Positions 9,037-17,818 of a stretch of 64,000 bases of DNA are shown in pieces (position 1 is the stretch's first letter; every line of letters starts with the position of its first letter). The position numbers and the translations under genes were made by a program. The stretch lies in assembly GCF_019904235.1 (NCBI RefSeq), contig NZ_CP063202.1, positions 310,001 to 374,000 of the forward strand, given 5' to 3'. The notes beneath the pieces were generated by a model that worked only from the letters and a program-made list of their open reading frames with translations, did not search any database and was not told the DNA's origin. The DNA comes from Erythrobacter sp. SCSIO 43205 (GTDB lineage: Bacteria; Pseudomonadota; Alphaproteobacteria; Sphingomonadales; Sphingomonadaceae).

Positions 9037-9635
9037 GCGAGGAGCGCTCCCTCATCGCGCAAAGCCTCCAACACAGCCAAAAGCGGCATTCCAAGAACAG
9101 TGAATTGGTCGCCTTCGATCCGTTCAAACAATTGCACGCCCATTGCCTCGATCCGGAAACAGCCGACCGTATAGCCGATCTCCGGCCATTCGGCGTCGAG
9201 GTAATGCTCGATGAAGTCGCTCGACAAGGTGCGTACATGAAGGCGGGCGAGGGATTGGTGGCTCCATTCGCACCCGCTGTCTTTGACCAAAGCGGCGGCG
9301 CTATGAAGCTCGATCACCTTGCCCGAAAAAAATGCGAGGTGCTCGGCTGCGTTTTCACGGCTGGCAGGTTTGTCGAAGCGTTTGCCGCCCGCGACTACGA
9401 GAGAGTCGCTTCCCAGAACAAGCGCACCGGGATGCGCTTTTGCGACTTCGGCAGCTTTGGCAACGCTTAAGCTCTCCGCGATTTCAGCGGGCGAAGCGTC
9501 CCCAAGGCTCTCTTCAATCGCGCGTTCGTCAACGTCGGCGGGTATAGCCTCATAAGAAACGCCAGCGGCATCAAGCATCGCCCGGCGCGAGGCGGACTTC
9601 GAGGCAAGGATTATCGGTGTTTTTGGGCGGCTCAT
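9033..9635 (-). CDS. maf: Maf-family nucleoside triphosphate pyrophosphatase
   Basis: 200-residue Maf/YceF-type pyrophosphatase that hydrolyses non-canonical or excess NTPs. The N-terminal [17 protein letters not shown] is the family signature; VLGSDSLVV (conserved Asp), DKPASRENA and [15 protein letters not shown] follow. Part of the leftward origin-proximal operon between the PEP synthase regulator and aroE. Confidence 0.92.
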   Translation of the reverse strand: MSRPKTPIILASKSASRRAMLDAAGVSYEAIPADVDERAIEESLGDASPAEIAESLSVAKAAEVAKAHPGALVLGSDSLVVAGGKRFDKPASRENAAEHLAFFSGKVIELHSAAALVKDSGCEWSHQSLARLHVRTLSSDFIEHYLDAEWPEIGYTVGCFRIEAMGVQLFERIEGDQFTVLGMPLLAVLEALRDEGALLA

Positions 9636-10477
9636 ATCGGCTTGCTCACCCCGTCCACTGATCGATCCTTGCGCCTGCGCTCCTGCGCCAGCCTAATTAT
9701 CGCCGCCGCGCTTTCCTCAATCGAACGGCGCGTTACATCGATCACCGGCCAGCCATTGTCAGCAAACATACGCCGGGCATATTGCAGTTCGGATTTGACC
9801 TTATCTTCATCCACATAAGAGGTCTGCGTCCCCTCATTGAGAGAAAGCAGACGGTTGCGCCGGATTTGCACGAGGCGATCTGGCGCAGTTGTAAGGCCCA
9901 CGACAAGCGGATGGCGCAGACCATAAAGCGCTTCTGGAGGTGGGCTCTCAGGCACAATCGGAATGTTCGCAGTCTTGAAGCCGCGGTTGGCAAGATAGAT
10001 GCTCGTCGGTGTCTTTGAACTGCGCGAAACACCAGCAAGCACAATATCGGCCTCTTCCCAATCCTCCCATGCAACACCGTCATCATGAGCGATAGTGAAT
10101 TGGATTGCATCGACGCGCCTGAAATAATCGTCGTCCATCGAATGTTGACGCCCTGGGCGGCCATGGGCTTCTTGCCCCAATTGCGCCTCAAGCGCAGAGG
10201 TCACCTGATCAAGCACTGGCACGGCGGGCAGGCCCAGATGACGGCAATGATCCTCAAGCCTCGTGCGCGTTTCCGGATTCACTAGAGTAAAGAGCACAAG
10301 GCCCGGATTTTCCGCCAGATCCGGCACAATCCGGTCAAGGTGCTGGCGCGAGCGGACCATGGGCCAGAAATGGCGGCTCACATCGGGATCATCGAACTGG
10401 GCAAGCGCGGCCTTGGCGATCATCTCAAGCGTTTCCCCGGTGGAATCGGAGACAAGATGCAGGTTTAATCGGTTCAT
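9632..10477 (-). CDS. Pyruvate, water dikinase regulatory protein (DUF299 kinase/pyrophosphorylase)
   Basis: 281 residues from ATG 10477 ([16 protein letters not shown]); the frame upstream reads into the probable origin and has no coding character. DUF299 proteins switch PEP synthase or pyruvate phosphate dikinase off and on by ADP-dependent phosphorylation and Pi-dependent dephosphorylation. Seen: the P-loop-like [18 protein letters not shown], followed by [11 protein letters not shown], and the C-terminal [14 protein letters not shown]. First gene leftward of oriC, overlapping maf. Confidence 0.9.
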   Translation of the reverse strand: MNRLNLHLVSDSTGETLEMIAKAALAQFDDPDVSRHFWPMVRSRQHLDRIVPDLAENPGLVLFTLVNPETRTRLEDHCRHLGLPAVPVLDQVTSALEAQLGQEAHGRPGRQHSMDDDYFRRVDAIQFTIAHDDGVAWEDWEEADIVLAGVSRSSKTPTSIYLANRGFKTANIPIVPESPPPEALYGLRHPLVVGLTTAPDRLVQIRRNRLLSLNEGTQTSYVDEDKVKSELQYARRMFADNGWPVIDVTRRSIEESAAAIIRLAQERRRKDRSVDGVSKPI

Positions 10478-10753
10478 GAGGCGATTCGCTTCCCACTCCT
10501 GAATTTGGGCCTGCCGATCTGTGGACAGATATGCGCATAAACCACGGGAGAGGAGGGCTAACAAGCTTGGGACGAGTTATCACCCCCGATCTGCCGCATT
10601 TCCTCTGATCGTTTCTGGACAGCTTGGCGATTTCCTCGACAGGCTGTGAACCTTGGGGATAGTTTACGATTGACTCAGGACTCTTACTGAGTCGCGCTCT
10701 GTAAAATTCACTAGACCTTTACCGATGTATCAGGGACATTACGGTAATTCCCG

Positions 10754-10762
10754 CTATCCACA
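10754..10762 (+). promoter_or_regulatory. DnaA box (CTATCCACA)
   Basis: Eight of nine bases match TTATCCACA. It lies about 25 bp from the AT-rich run before hemE, the usual spacing class for an origin box next to the unwinding element. Confidence 0.65.
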
Positions 10763-10784
10763 GGGCCAACAGACTCCATCAATC

Positions 10785-10812
10785 CTTTTAAATTTATAAT
10801 TTATTTGTTTAG
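10785..10812. other. AT-rich run, possible DNA unwinding element
   Basis: Nearly all A/T over 28 bp in an otherwise GC-rich window (from CTTTTAAATT to TTATTTGTTT). It ends just before the hemE start and next to the DnaA box. It could equally serve as the hemE promoter region. Confidence 0.55.
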
Positions 10813-10821
10813 AGAGAACCC

Positions 10822-11838
10822 ATGCCTGGTCCTTTGCTAGAAACCCTGAAGGGTTCAATCCAAGAAGTCCCTCCCGTCTGGCTCATGCGTCAGGCAGGGC
10901 GGTATCTGCCTGAATATAGAGAGCTACGCGCGGAAAAAGGCGGGTTTCTTGAGCTTGTCTATGACAGCGATGCTGCCGCTGAAATTACGGTGCAACCGCT
11001 GCGCCGCTTCGGCTTTGACGGCGCGATCCTGTTCTCCGATATTCTAATCGTCCCGCACGCCATGGGGCAGGGGTTGGAATTTCTTGCAGGCGAAGGTCCA
11101 AAACTTAGCCCCACACTCCTCGAAGTGGATCTCGATAGCTTCACCCCTCAATACGAGCGGTTTGATCCAATTTATGAAACAGTGCGCAAAACCCGCGCGA
11201 TGATTTCAGATCGGGTCACGATGCTGGGCTTTTCAGGGTCACCATGGACCAATGCCACTTACATGATCGGCGGGGAAGGGTCGAAGGACCAAGGCAAAGC
11301 GCGCCTTCTGGCCTATCAGGATGCTGGCCGGATGCAGGCGATACTCGACGCGATTGCCGAGGTGTCGATCACTTATCTTCGCGGGCAAATCGATGCAGGC
11401 GCGGAAGCTGTGCAGTTGTTCGACAGCTGGGCAGGGAGCCTTGCGCCCGATGAGTTTGAACGCTGGGTGATCGCACCCAATGCGAAAATCACTGCAGCGC
11501 TAAAACAAAGCCATCCGGATACGCCCGTTATCGGCTTTCCCAAGGGAGCGGGGGAGAAGCTTCCTGCTTATGCGCGCGAAACCGGCGTTGATGCGGTAGG
11601 TATTGATGAAACGATGGACCCGGTTTGGGTCAATGCGCAGCTGCCCGAAGGTATGCCGGTTCAAGGCAATCTCGACCCGCTGCTGGTCGAGGCCGGCGGC
11701 GAGATGCTGCCCAAGCGGGTAAAGGCCGTGCTTGAGGCGTTCAATGGGCGGCCCCATGTGTTCAACCTTGGCCATGGCATCGGTCAGTTCACCCCGATCG
11801 AGCACGTCGAAGCCTTGCTTCGCGCAGTAAGAGGATAG
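10822..11838 (+). CDS. hemE: Uroporphyrinogen decarboxylase
   Basis: 338-residue cytosolic enzyme that decarboxylates uroporphyrinogen III to coproporphyrinogen III in haem synthesis. Family motifs are clear: PPVWLMRQAGRYLPEYR at residues 17-33, the LFSDILIVPHAMG segment with the catalytic Asp, GFSGSPWT, QLFDSWAG, and FNLGHGIGQFTPIEHV at the C-terminus. Rightward first gene from the probable origin, followed closely by hemJ. Confidence 0.97.
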   Translation: MPGPLLETLKGSIQEVPPVWLMRQAGRYLPEYRELRAEKGGFLELVYDSDAAAEITVQPLRRFGFDGAILFSDILIVPHAMGQGLEFLAGEGPKLSPTLLEVDLDSFTPQYERFDPIYETVRKTRAMISDRVTMLGFSGSPWTNATYMIGGEGSKDQGKARLLAYQDAGRMQAILDAIAEVSITYLRGQIDAGAEAVQLFDSWAGSLAPDEFERWVIAPNAKITAALKQSHPDTPVIGFPKGAGEKLPAYARETGVDAVGIDETMDPVWVNAQLPEGMPVQGNLDPLLVEAGGEMLPKRVKAVLEAFNGRPHVFNLGHGIGQFTPIEHVEALLRAVRG

Positions 11839-11856
11839 GGTAAGAGGTTAGAACAG

Positions 11857-12300
11857 ATGCAAAGCATTCTTCTTGATATTTCCGTGTGGCTTCGCATTGG
11901 CCACGTCGTCTTCATGGTTTTCTGGCTCGCGGGGCTCTTCATGCTGCCGCGCCAGTGCATTTACATCCTCGATCATGCACCGGGTTCTGCGGGTGAAGCC
12001 AAGTGGGCGGACCGCATGGGCAAATTGCGCAAGATTATCCTCACGCCCAGTATCGTGGTGGTGTGGCTGCTTGGCCTTTTGATGGCTTATGCCTTTGGAT
12101 ATTTCTCACAAGGTTGGATGCACGCAAAGATTACGCTTGTGGTGCTTTTGTCAGGCTATCACGGCTGGCTGGTGGCGCAGAGCAAGAAGATGGCACGCGG
12201 GGAGCGCCCGCTCAGCGAAAAAACCCTGCGCTTTGCAGGTGAAGTTCCGGGACTCATTCTGATCCTTGTTGTGACGCTCGTCTATCTGCGTCCGTTCTAA
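11857..12300 (+). CDS. hemJ: Protoporphyrinogen IX oxidase HemJ
   Basis: 147-residue multi-span membrane protein of the HemJ/UPF0093 family, which oxidises protoporphyrinogen IX. Conserved His in RIGHVVFMVFWLAGLFMLPR and the Arg of MLPRQ, the second conserved Lys/Arg loop WADRMGKLRKIILTP, and HAKITLVVLLSGYHGW with its His are all present. Four hydrophobic segments can be seen. It lies 18 nt after hemE, so both haem genes are probably one transcript. Confidence 0.92.
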   Translation: MQSILLDISVWLRIGHVVFMVFWLAGLFMLPRQCIYILDHAPGSAGEAKWADRMGKLRKIILTPSIVVVWLLGLLMAYAFGYFSQGWMHAKITLVVLLSGYHGWLVAQSKKMARGERPLSEKTLRFAGEVPGLILILVVTLVYLRPF

Positions 12301-12331
12301 AACTTGCGATCGCACTTCGACCAATCCGTGA

Positions 12332-12360
12332 TTGACGAGCGGGCTGTGCAGGCATATTTA
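12332..12360 (+). promoter_or_regulatory. Sigma70-type promoter for rho
   Basis: TTGACG at 12332-12337, exactly 17 bp, then TATTTA at 12355-12360 (TATAAG overlaps a few bases later). It lies about 185 nt before the rho ATG, leaving a long leader. Confidence 0.6.
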
Positions 12361-12380
12361 TAAGTGCAAATCTTGAGTGT

Positions 12381-12545
12381 AGGGGCGGTTCATCCGCCTC
12401 TCCGGTCTGCTTTCCCAAAGCCCTTTGCCATAACTCAAGGACACTTTTTCCATCGGCGGGTTCGACTAAACAGCCTGCCTCTAACTAATCCTCTATGCCC
12501 ATCGGCGTTTCGCTGTGGGCTCATCCCCTGTGGACTTCAAATCTC
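12381..12545 (+). promoter_or_regulatory. Long rho mRNA leader with hairpin and C-rich, G-poor stretch
   Basis: AGGGGCGG at 12381-12388 pairs with CCGCCTCT at 12394-12401 (one G-U pair). From about 12400 to 12545 the RNA is rich in C and U and poor in G, as expected of a Rho-utilisation region. Autogenous attenuation of rho by Rho is known in enterobacteria; here it is inference. No convincing SD precedes the rho ATG. Confidence 0.4.
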
Positions 12546-13811
12546 ATGCATCTCAAAGACTTAAAAGCACGCACTCCGGCCGATCTGGTCGCTATGGCTG
12601 AAGAGCTTGGCGTCGAAGCCGCAGGCACGATGCGCCGCCAAGACCTCCTTTTCTCGATCCTGCGTGAGCTTGCCGAGGATGAGGAGTATGACGAGAAAAT
12701 CATGGGCATCGGCACGATCGAAGTGCTGCAAGATGGCTTTGGCTTCCTGCGTTCTCCCGAAGCGAATTATCTTGCAGGCCCGGACGATATTTACGTTTCG
12801 CCTAACCAAATCCGCAAATGGGGCCTTCGTACTGGTGACACGGTCGAAGGCGAAATTCGTGCCCCTCAGGATGGCGAGCGCTATTTTGCGCTGACGAGCC
12901 TCAGCCAGGTGAACTTCGAAGATCCAAGCGCTGTGCGGATGCGGACCAACTTCGATAACCTCACCGCGCTTTACCCGACTGAAAAACTGAGCCTCGATAC
13001 CCTTGACCCGACGGTCAAAGACAAATCGGCGCGTGTGATCGACATTATTTCGCCGCAAGGTAAAGGCCAGCGCGCCCTTATCGTGGCACCGCCGCGAACG
13101 GGTAAAACGGTTCTGCTGCAAAATATCGCAAAGGCGATCACTGACAATCACCCTGAGGTCTTCCTTCTGGTGCTGCTAGTTGATGAACGCCCGGAAGAAG
13201 TCACCGATATGCAGCGCAGCGTAAACGGTGAGGTGATTTCCTCAACTTTCGACGAACCAGCGCAGCGTCACGTCCAAGTCGCTGAAATGGTGATTGAAAA
13301 GGCAAAGCGCCTAGTCGAGCACAAGCACGATGTCGTGATCCTGCTCGATTCGATCACGCGTCTTGGCCGTGCTTACAACACCGTGGTGCCGTCTTCGGGC
13401 AAGGTTCTGACCGGTGGTGTTGACGCCAATGCACTGCAACGGCCCAAGCGCTTTTTTGGTGCGGCGCGTAACATCGAAGAGGGTGGTTCGCTTTCGATCA
13501 TCGCCACCGCGCTGATTGATACTGGCAGCCGCATGGACGAAGTGATCTTCGAAGAGTTCAAAGGCACCGGTAACTCTGAAATTGTGCTTGATCGCAAGGT
13601 TTCCGACAAACGCATCTTCCCGGCGCTCGATGTGGGCAAATCGGGCACGCGTAAGGAAGAGCTGCTGGTCGAGAAGGACAAGCTTTCCAAGATGTGGGTG
13701 CTTCGCCGCATCCTCATGCAGATGGGCACCGTAGATGCGATGGAATTCCTGCTCGACAAGATGAAGGATTCCAAGACAAACGAAGATTTCTTCGATACGA
13801 TGAATCAGTGA
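12546..13811 (+). CDS. rho: Transcription termination factor Rho
   Basis: 421-residue hexameric RNA-dependent ATPase/helicase ending transcription. Start 12546 ([15 protein letters not shown]) matches the family N-terminus; an upstream ATG would add a leader unlike Rho. Rho_N helices lie at residues 1-40, the cold-shock-like RNA-binding domain at about 50-120 ([25 protein letters not shown]), Walker A at [12 protein letters not shown], Walker B at [16 protein letters not shown] and the R/Q-loop segment [21 protein letters not shown] is split as in the family. Full length. Confidence 0.97.
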   Translation: MHLKDLKARTPADLVAMAEELGVEAAGTMRRQDLLFSILRELAEDEEYDEKIMGIGTIEVLQDGFGFLRSPEANYLAGPDDIYVSPNQIRKWGLRTGDTVEGEIRAPQDGERYFALTSLSQVNFEDPSAVRMRTNFDNLTALYPTEKLSLDTLDPTVKDKSARVIDIISPQGKGQRALIVAPPRTGKTVLLQNIAKAITDNHPEVFLLVLLVDERPEEVTDMQRSVNGEVISSTFDEPAQRHVQVAEMVIEKAKRLVEHKHDVVILLDSITRLGRAYNTVVPSSGKVLTGGVDANALQRPKRFFGAARNIEEGGSLSIIATALIDTGSRMDEVIFEEFKGTGNSEIVLDRKVSDKRIFPALDVGKSGTRKEELLVEKDKLSKMWVLRRILMQMGTVDAMEFLLDKMKDSKTNEDFFDTMNQ

Positions 13812-13841
13812 TCGGATCTGGTCTTGGGAGGGGATAAAGCC

Positions 13842-14234
13842 TTGATCAAGCAGTATGTTTATATCAGCACTGCGGTGGGCCTTTCGCGCGAGGAGGTGAA
13901 CGCCATCCTTGAAACCTGTGCACGCAACAATGCTGAGCAGGACGTGACCGGCCTGTTGCTTTATAATGGCCGCAATTTCCTGCAATTGCTTGAAGGGCAG
14001 GGCGAGCGTCTTGATCGGCTGATGTCGGTGATTGAAACCGATAAACGCCACTCCGGCGTTCTTGTCATGCACAAGGACGATGTTGAACAGCGCGTTTGCC
14101 CTGATTGGGCGATGAAACTGATTGCGATTTCTGAAGCGATTGAAGTCCGTCAACAGCGTCTTGAAGAAGAGCTGCCTGCCACGATTGATCCCGCCATTCG
14201 CAAGCTGGTCTTGAACTTCGCAATGCTGAATTGA
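13842..14234 (+). CDS. BLUF-domain blue-light sensor
   Basis: 130-residue single-domain photoreceptor that would bind FAD. Start set at TTG 13842 because GGGAGGGG lies 7-8 nt before it; no ATG gives a full domain. The BLUF hallmarks are present: Tyr in KQYVYIS near residue 5-7, Asn in the CARNNAEQDVTGLLLYNG segment, Gln in FLQLLEG (about residue 48), DKRHSGVLV and Trp/Met in CPDWAMKL. About 30 further residues form a C-terminal cap helix; there is no output domain, so it must act through a partner. It lies alone between rho and a small conserved gene, an unexpected place so near the origin. Confidence 0.88.
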   Translation: MIKQYVYISTAVGLSREEVNAILETCARNNAEQDVTGLLLYNGRNFLQLLEGQGERLDRLMSVIETDKRHSGVLVMHKDDVEQRVCPDWAMKLIAISEAIEVRQQRLEEELPATIDPAIRKLVLNFAMLN

Positions 14235-14294
14235 TTGGGTTCAACCAACCGCACTTTGTCCGGTCGAAGGGCAAACCAAACATCAGGAGCGACC

Positions 14295-14564
14295 ATGAAG
14301 ATCAACATTGAGATCGACTGCACCCCGCAAGAGGCGCGTGAATTCATGGGGCTTCCGGATGTGAGCGAGGCAAACAAGGCGTTTGTCGATGGCATGACTA
14401 AGGCGGTCGAGAACGCTCAAAATCCTGCACAGCTTCTGGAAATGGGTCAGATGATTGCGCCTATGGGCCAGGCGGGCCTCAAACTCTTCCAAAGTTTTGT
14501 CGAAGGTGGAATGCGCGCGGCGGGCGGCAGCGGGTCATCGGGTTCAAAATCATCCAAAGGCTGA
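14295..14564 (+). CDS. Small conserved protein, DUF6489-like
   Basis: 89-residue protein beginning MKINIEIDCTPQEAREF. Start 14295 follows CAGGAGCG. Residues 10-30 have the GLPDV and EANKAFVDGM pattern I associate with DUF6489 of alphaproteobacteria; the C-terminus (last 20 residues) is a Gly/Ser/Lys tail. No function known. It ends 34 nt before mnmE and could be cotranscribed with it and the BLUF gene. Confidence 0.7.
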   Translation: MKINIEIDCTPQEAREFMGLPDVSEANKAFVDGMTKAVENAQNPAQLLEMGQMIAPMGQAGLKLFQSFVEGGMRAAGGSGSSGSKSSKG

Positions 14565-14598
14565 CCCATTTGAGCGCCTTGACCCCTGGGGCTTTTGC

Positions 14599-15885
14599 AT
14601 GACCGCCACCACCCAGACCATTTTTGCTGTGTCGAGCGGCAGTCCGCCCGCTGCGATCGGCGTTATCCGGGTGAGCGGGCCAAGCGCGGGGCAGGCGCTT
14701 TGCGCCTTAACAGGCCGTGATATTGCCCCACGGCGCGCGTCTTTGGCTAAATTGCGCTCGAAGCGGGGCGACGTGCTCGATGAAGCTCTGGTGCTATGGT
14801 TTCCCGGTCCCGCAACCGCGACAGGAGAGGATCTGGCTGAGCTTCACTGTCACGGGGGCCGTGCGGTGCTTGCTGCGGTTTGTGCTGAGCTTGCGACGAT
14901 GCAAGGACTGCGCCCTGCACAAGAGGGGGAGTTTACGCGCCGTGCTTTTGCCAATGGGCGGCTTGATTTGGCAGAAGCAGAAGGGCTTGCCGACCTTCTC
15001 GAAGCAGAAACCGAACTTCAACGCGCGGCTGCAATTGCCAGTGCCGGCGGCGCCTTATCGGGGCAGGTTGAAGCTTGGCGTGATACAGTGCTGCGGTTGT
15101 CCGCGCAGATTGAAGCTGCACTCGACTTTTCGGACGAAGACGATGTGAGCGGGGTGCCGGCCAGCTTTGCCGCCGATGTCAGCGCCTTGGCCGCACACAT
15201 CTGCGACTGGCTCGACAGGCCAAGGTCAGAACGGCTCAAGGATGGCTTTCGCGTGGTTCTTGGCGGTCCACCCAATTGCGGCAAATCAACCTTGTTCAAC
15301 GCCTTGGTTGAAAGCGAAGCCGCAATCACTTCGCCCATTGCAGGCACCACGCGCGACGTGATCGAGCGCAGCGTTGCCATTGCAGGTGTTCCTTTCGTCT
15401 TTATCGACACAGCCGGCCTCAGGGATGAGGGTGCCGAAGAAATCGAAGCCATCGGCATATCGCGGGCTCAGGGTGAATTTGCGCGCGCTGATCTTGTCCT
15501 CTGGCTGGGGTCGGAAGGGAAGGGCCCTTGCGGGGCGTGGGAAATCGCAGCTCGTTCGGATAGTCCTGACTTTGTCGCTAAGGATCGGGCCGATTATACA
15601 ATTTCCGCCAAAGCCAACACAGGTGTGAGCGAACTGAAACAGGCGCTTGTCGAATACGCACGTGGCCGTTTGCCAAAGCCGGGGGAGACAGCTCTCAATG
15701 CAAGGCAACACGCGCGATTGCAAGAAGCACATGAGGCGCTTTCTTTCATAGCGAGTATGGATGATCTTCTTTTGATCGGTGAGGAGCTCAGGCGGGCCCG
15801 ATTGGCGTTTGATCAGTTGATCGGCCGTTCGACGACGGAAGATATGCTTGATGCGCTCTTTGGCCGTTTCTGCATCGGTAAATAG
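14599..15885 (+). CDS. mnmE: tRNA modification GTPase MnmE
   Basis: 428-residue GTPase that with MnmG installs the cmnm5 group on wobble uridines of tRNA. N-terminal domain: TIFAVSSGSPPAAIGVIRVSG pattern and ELHCHGG. G domain inserted in the helical domain: G1 GGPPNCGKSTLFN, G2 GTTRDV, G3 DTAGLRD; the C-terminal FCIGK carries the catalytic Cys. The usual G4 motif NKxD is not seen: the matching place reads FVAKDRADY, followed by ISAKANTG (G5). Such loss may be lineage-typical. Start 14599 fits the family N-terminus. Confidence 0.94.
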   Translation: MTATTQTIFAVSSGSPPAAIGVIRVSGPSAGQALCALTGRDIAPRRASLAKLRSKRGDVLDEALVLWFPGPATATGEDLAELHCHGGRAVLAAVCAELATMQGLRPAQEGEFTRRAFANGRLDLAEAEGLADLLEAETELQRAAAIASAGGALSGQVEAWRDTVLRLSAQIEAALDFSDEDDVSGVPASFAADVSALAAHICDWLDRPRSERLKDGFRVVLGGPPNCGKSTLFNALVESEAAITSPIAGTTRDVIERSVAIAGVPFVFIDTAGLRDEGAEEIEAIGISRAQGEFARADLVLWLGSEGKGPCGAWEIAARSDSPDFVAKDRADYTISAKANTGVSELKQALVEYARGRLPKPGETALNARQHARLQEAHEALSFIASMDDLLLIGEELRRARLAFDQLIGRSTTEDMLDALFGRFCIGK

Positions 15886-15909
15886 CTAGCCCCAGGCCCG
15901 CTGAGCCCG

Positions 15910-15925
15910 TGTTCCACGTGAAACA
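15910..15925. other. parS site 1 (one mismatch)
   Basis: TGTTCCACGTGAAACA differs from the ParB-binding consensus TGTTTCACGTGAAACA at one base. It lies in the short gap before mnmG, about 5 kb from the probable oriC. Confidence 0.85.
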
Positions 15926-15964
15926 TCTTTGACGAGGGGCATGGGAGCGCCTATTTGGCAGGCC

Positions 15965-17818
15965 ATGCAAAGGTATGATGTCCTTGTTATCGGCGGTGGT
16001 CACGCCGGAGTGGAAGCCGCGTGCGCGTCGGCTCGAATGGGTGCGCGCACCGGTCTTGTGAGTTTTGATCTCAACGCCATTGGCGCGATGAGTTGTAATC
16101 CAGCGATCGGCGGGCTCGGCAAAGGGCATTTGGTGCGCGAGGTTGATGCACTGGACGGGGTGCTGGGACGCGCGGCCGATGCGGGGGCAATTCATTATCG
16201 AATGCTCAATCGGTCCAAGGGCAGCGCCGTATGGGGGCCAAGGGTTCAGGCCGACCGCACACTGTTCAAGGCTGAGGTGCAAAGATTGGTTCGCGCGCAG
16301 GATCAACTTGAGTTGATCGAGGGCGAAGCAGCAGCATTGGTTTTGACCGGGGGCAGGGTCGGTGGACTAGAGCTCGCCGATGGCAGCGTTCTGAATGCCG
16401 AGCGTGTGATATTGTGTACCGGCACTTTCCTTGGGGGCGTCTTGTTCCGGGGCGAAGAACGATTTGAGGGCGGGCGTATCGGAGAAAATGCCGCAACCCG
16501 GCTTGCTGAGCAGCTTCGCGGTGCTGATTTGCCGATGGCGCGCCTTAAAACGGGCACGCCACCACGTCTCGATGGACGCACCATCGATTGGGCAACGCTT
16601 GACGAGCAACACTCTGACAACGAGCACTGGACTATGTCGCCGCTCACCAAGCGGAGGGCAAACCCGCAGGTTTTCTGCGGGATCACACGCACAACGCATG
16701 AAGCGCACGATATTATCCGGCGCAACCTTGATCGCTCCCCTTTGTTTTCAGGCGCGATTGGAGCAGCGGGCCCGCGCTATTGCCCGTCTATCGAAGACAA
16801 GATTCACCGCTTTGGCGATCGCGATGGGCACCAGATATTCCTTGAGCCTGAGGGCCTCGATACGCATCTTATTTATCCCAATGGGATAAGCACTTCGCTT
16901 CCCGTCGATGTACAGCGAGATATGCTGCGCGCGATGCCGGGGTTGGAGCAGGTCGAAATGGCTGTGCCAGGCTACGCGGTGGAATATGATCATATTGATC
17001 CGCGCGCTTTAACGCCTGATCTTCAGCTTAGGGCCATTCCGGGCCTCTATTGCGCAGGACAGATCAATGGGACGACGGGCTATGAGGAGGCCGCAGCCCA
17101 GGGCTTGATCGCTGGCCTTGAGGCGGCTGCCGCACAGCTTGGCAAGAAGGCTCCGCGGCTTGACCGGGCAAATTCTTACATAGCCGTGATGATCGACGAT
17201 CTGACGTTGCAGGGTGTGAGCGAACCGTATCGAATGCTGACATCGCGTGCTGAATATCGCTTGCGCCTGCGCGCCAACAACGCCTCGACGCGGTTGACTG
17301 CACTCGGACTTGAGGTGGGTTGTATCAGCGAAGAACGGCGCAAGTGGTTCGAAGCTCGCGCTGTTTCACGTGAAACATTCGCTGGATTGTTTGAGCGCAC
17401 CATACATTCGCGCGACTTGGCTAATGCGGGCGTCAATGTTCGGCGCGACGGGGGTGAGAAACCTGTAGGCGACTGGCTTCGTCACGGCGGGGTGACGCTC
17501 AAAATACTAAAGCCTTGGATTGGTGATCTATACGAGCTGGACAGTGATCTGTTGGAGGAGATGGCGGAAGATGCTGCCTACGCTCCCTATCTTGCGCGTC
17601 AGGAGGCTGAGTTGAGGGATTTGCGTGCCAGCGAAGGTTTGGCGCTGGCTCCCGATTTCCCTTATGGAGACGTTCCCGGCCTTTCAAACGAAATGGTTGA
17701 ACGTCTCGCAAAGGCAGCCCCCATCAATCTCGCTGCTGCGGGACGTGTTCCGGGTATCACGCCAGCTGCGCTTTCGGCGCTATTGGTGCACGCACGCCGG
17801 TGGCAGGCTGCTGCGTGA
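15965..17818 (+). CDS. mnmG: tRNA uridine-5-carboxymethylaminomethyl modification enzyme MnmG
   Basis: 617-residue FAD-dependent partner of MnmE. Start 15965 ([15 protein letters not shown]) fits family N-termini; ATG 15941 and TTG 15929 are possible upstream. Seen: FAD motif [73 protein letters not shown] and [15 protein letters not shown], all in order. The coding sequence contains a perfect parS site at 17362-17377. The stop overlaps the GTG start of rsmG. Confidence 0.97.
   Translation: MQRYDVLVIGGGHAGVEAACASARMGARTGLVSFDLNAIGAMSCNPAIGGLGKGHLVREVDALDGVLGRAADAGAIHYRMLNRSKGSAVWGPRVQADRTLFKAEVQRLVRAQDQLELIEGEAAALVLTGGRVGGLELADGSVLNAERVILCTGTFLGGVLFRGEERFEGGRIGENAATRLAEQLRGADLPMARLKTGTPPRLDGRTIDWATLDEQHSDNEHWTMSPLTKRRANPQVFCGITRTTHEAHDIIRRNLDRSPLFSGAIGAAGPRYCPSIEDKIHRFGDRDGHQIFLEPEGLDTHLIYPNGISTSLPVDVQRDMLRAMPGLEQVEMAVPGYAVEYDHIDPRALTPDLQLRAIPGLYCAGQINGTTGYEEAAAQGLIAGLEAAAAQLGKKAPRLDRANSYIAVMIDDLTLQGVSEPYRMLTSRAEYRLRLRANNASTRLTALGLEVGCISEERRKWFEARAVSRETFAGLFERTIHSRDLANAGVNVRRDGGEKPVGDWLRHGGVTLKILKPWIGDLYELDSDLLEEMAEDAAYAPYLARQEAELRDLRASEGLALAPDFPYGDVPGLSNEMVERLAKAAPINLAAAGRVPGITPAALSALLVHARRWQAAA
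17362..17377. other. parS site 2 (perfect, inside mnmG)
   Basis: TGTTTCACGTGAAACA, a full 16-bp palindrome matching the ParB consensus. It encodes VSRET in mnmG, so the site is fitted into the reading frame. Confidence 0.93.

Larger units (their letters stand above)
10478..10821. other. Candidate chromosomal replication origin (oriC)
   Basis: 344-bp gene-free stretch between the DUF299 gene (leftward) and hemE (rightward), the place where gene direction switches from minus to plus on both sides for many genes. It holds a DnaA-box match CTATCCACA at 10754-10762 (one mismatch to TTATCCACA), weaker ones such as TGTGGACAG at 10520-10528, five GANTC sites, an inverted repeat GACTCAG/CTGAGTC at 10672-10693 and an AT-only-like run at about 10785-10812 that could be the unwinding element. 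A hemE-side origin is known from Caulobacter and other alphaproteobacteria. Function is inferred, not shown. Confidence 0.8.

Noticed and set aside
8257..9174. 305-aa open frame on the plus strand opposite aroE and maf
   Set aside because: Antisense to two recognised enzymes with complete motifs; no SD and no family features.
10573..10665. Further DnaA-box-like strings in the origin gap (TTATCACCC, TGTGAACCT, GGGGATAGT)
   Set aside because: Each has three mismatches to the consensus, which is expected by chance in a GC-rich gap; not listed as sites.
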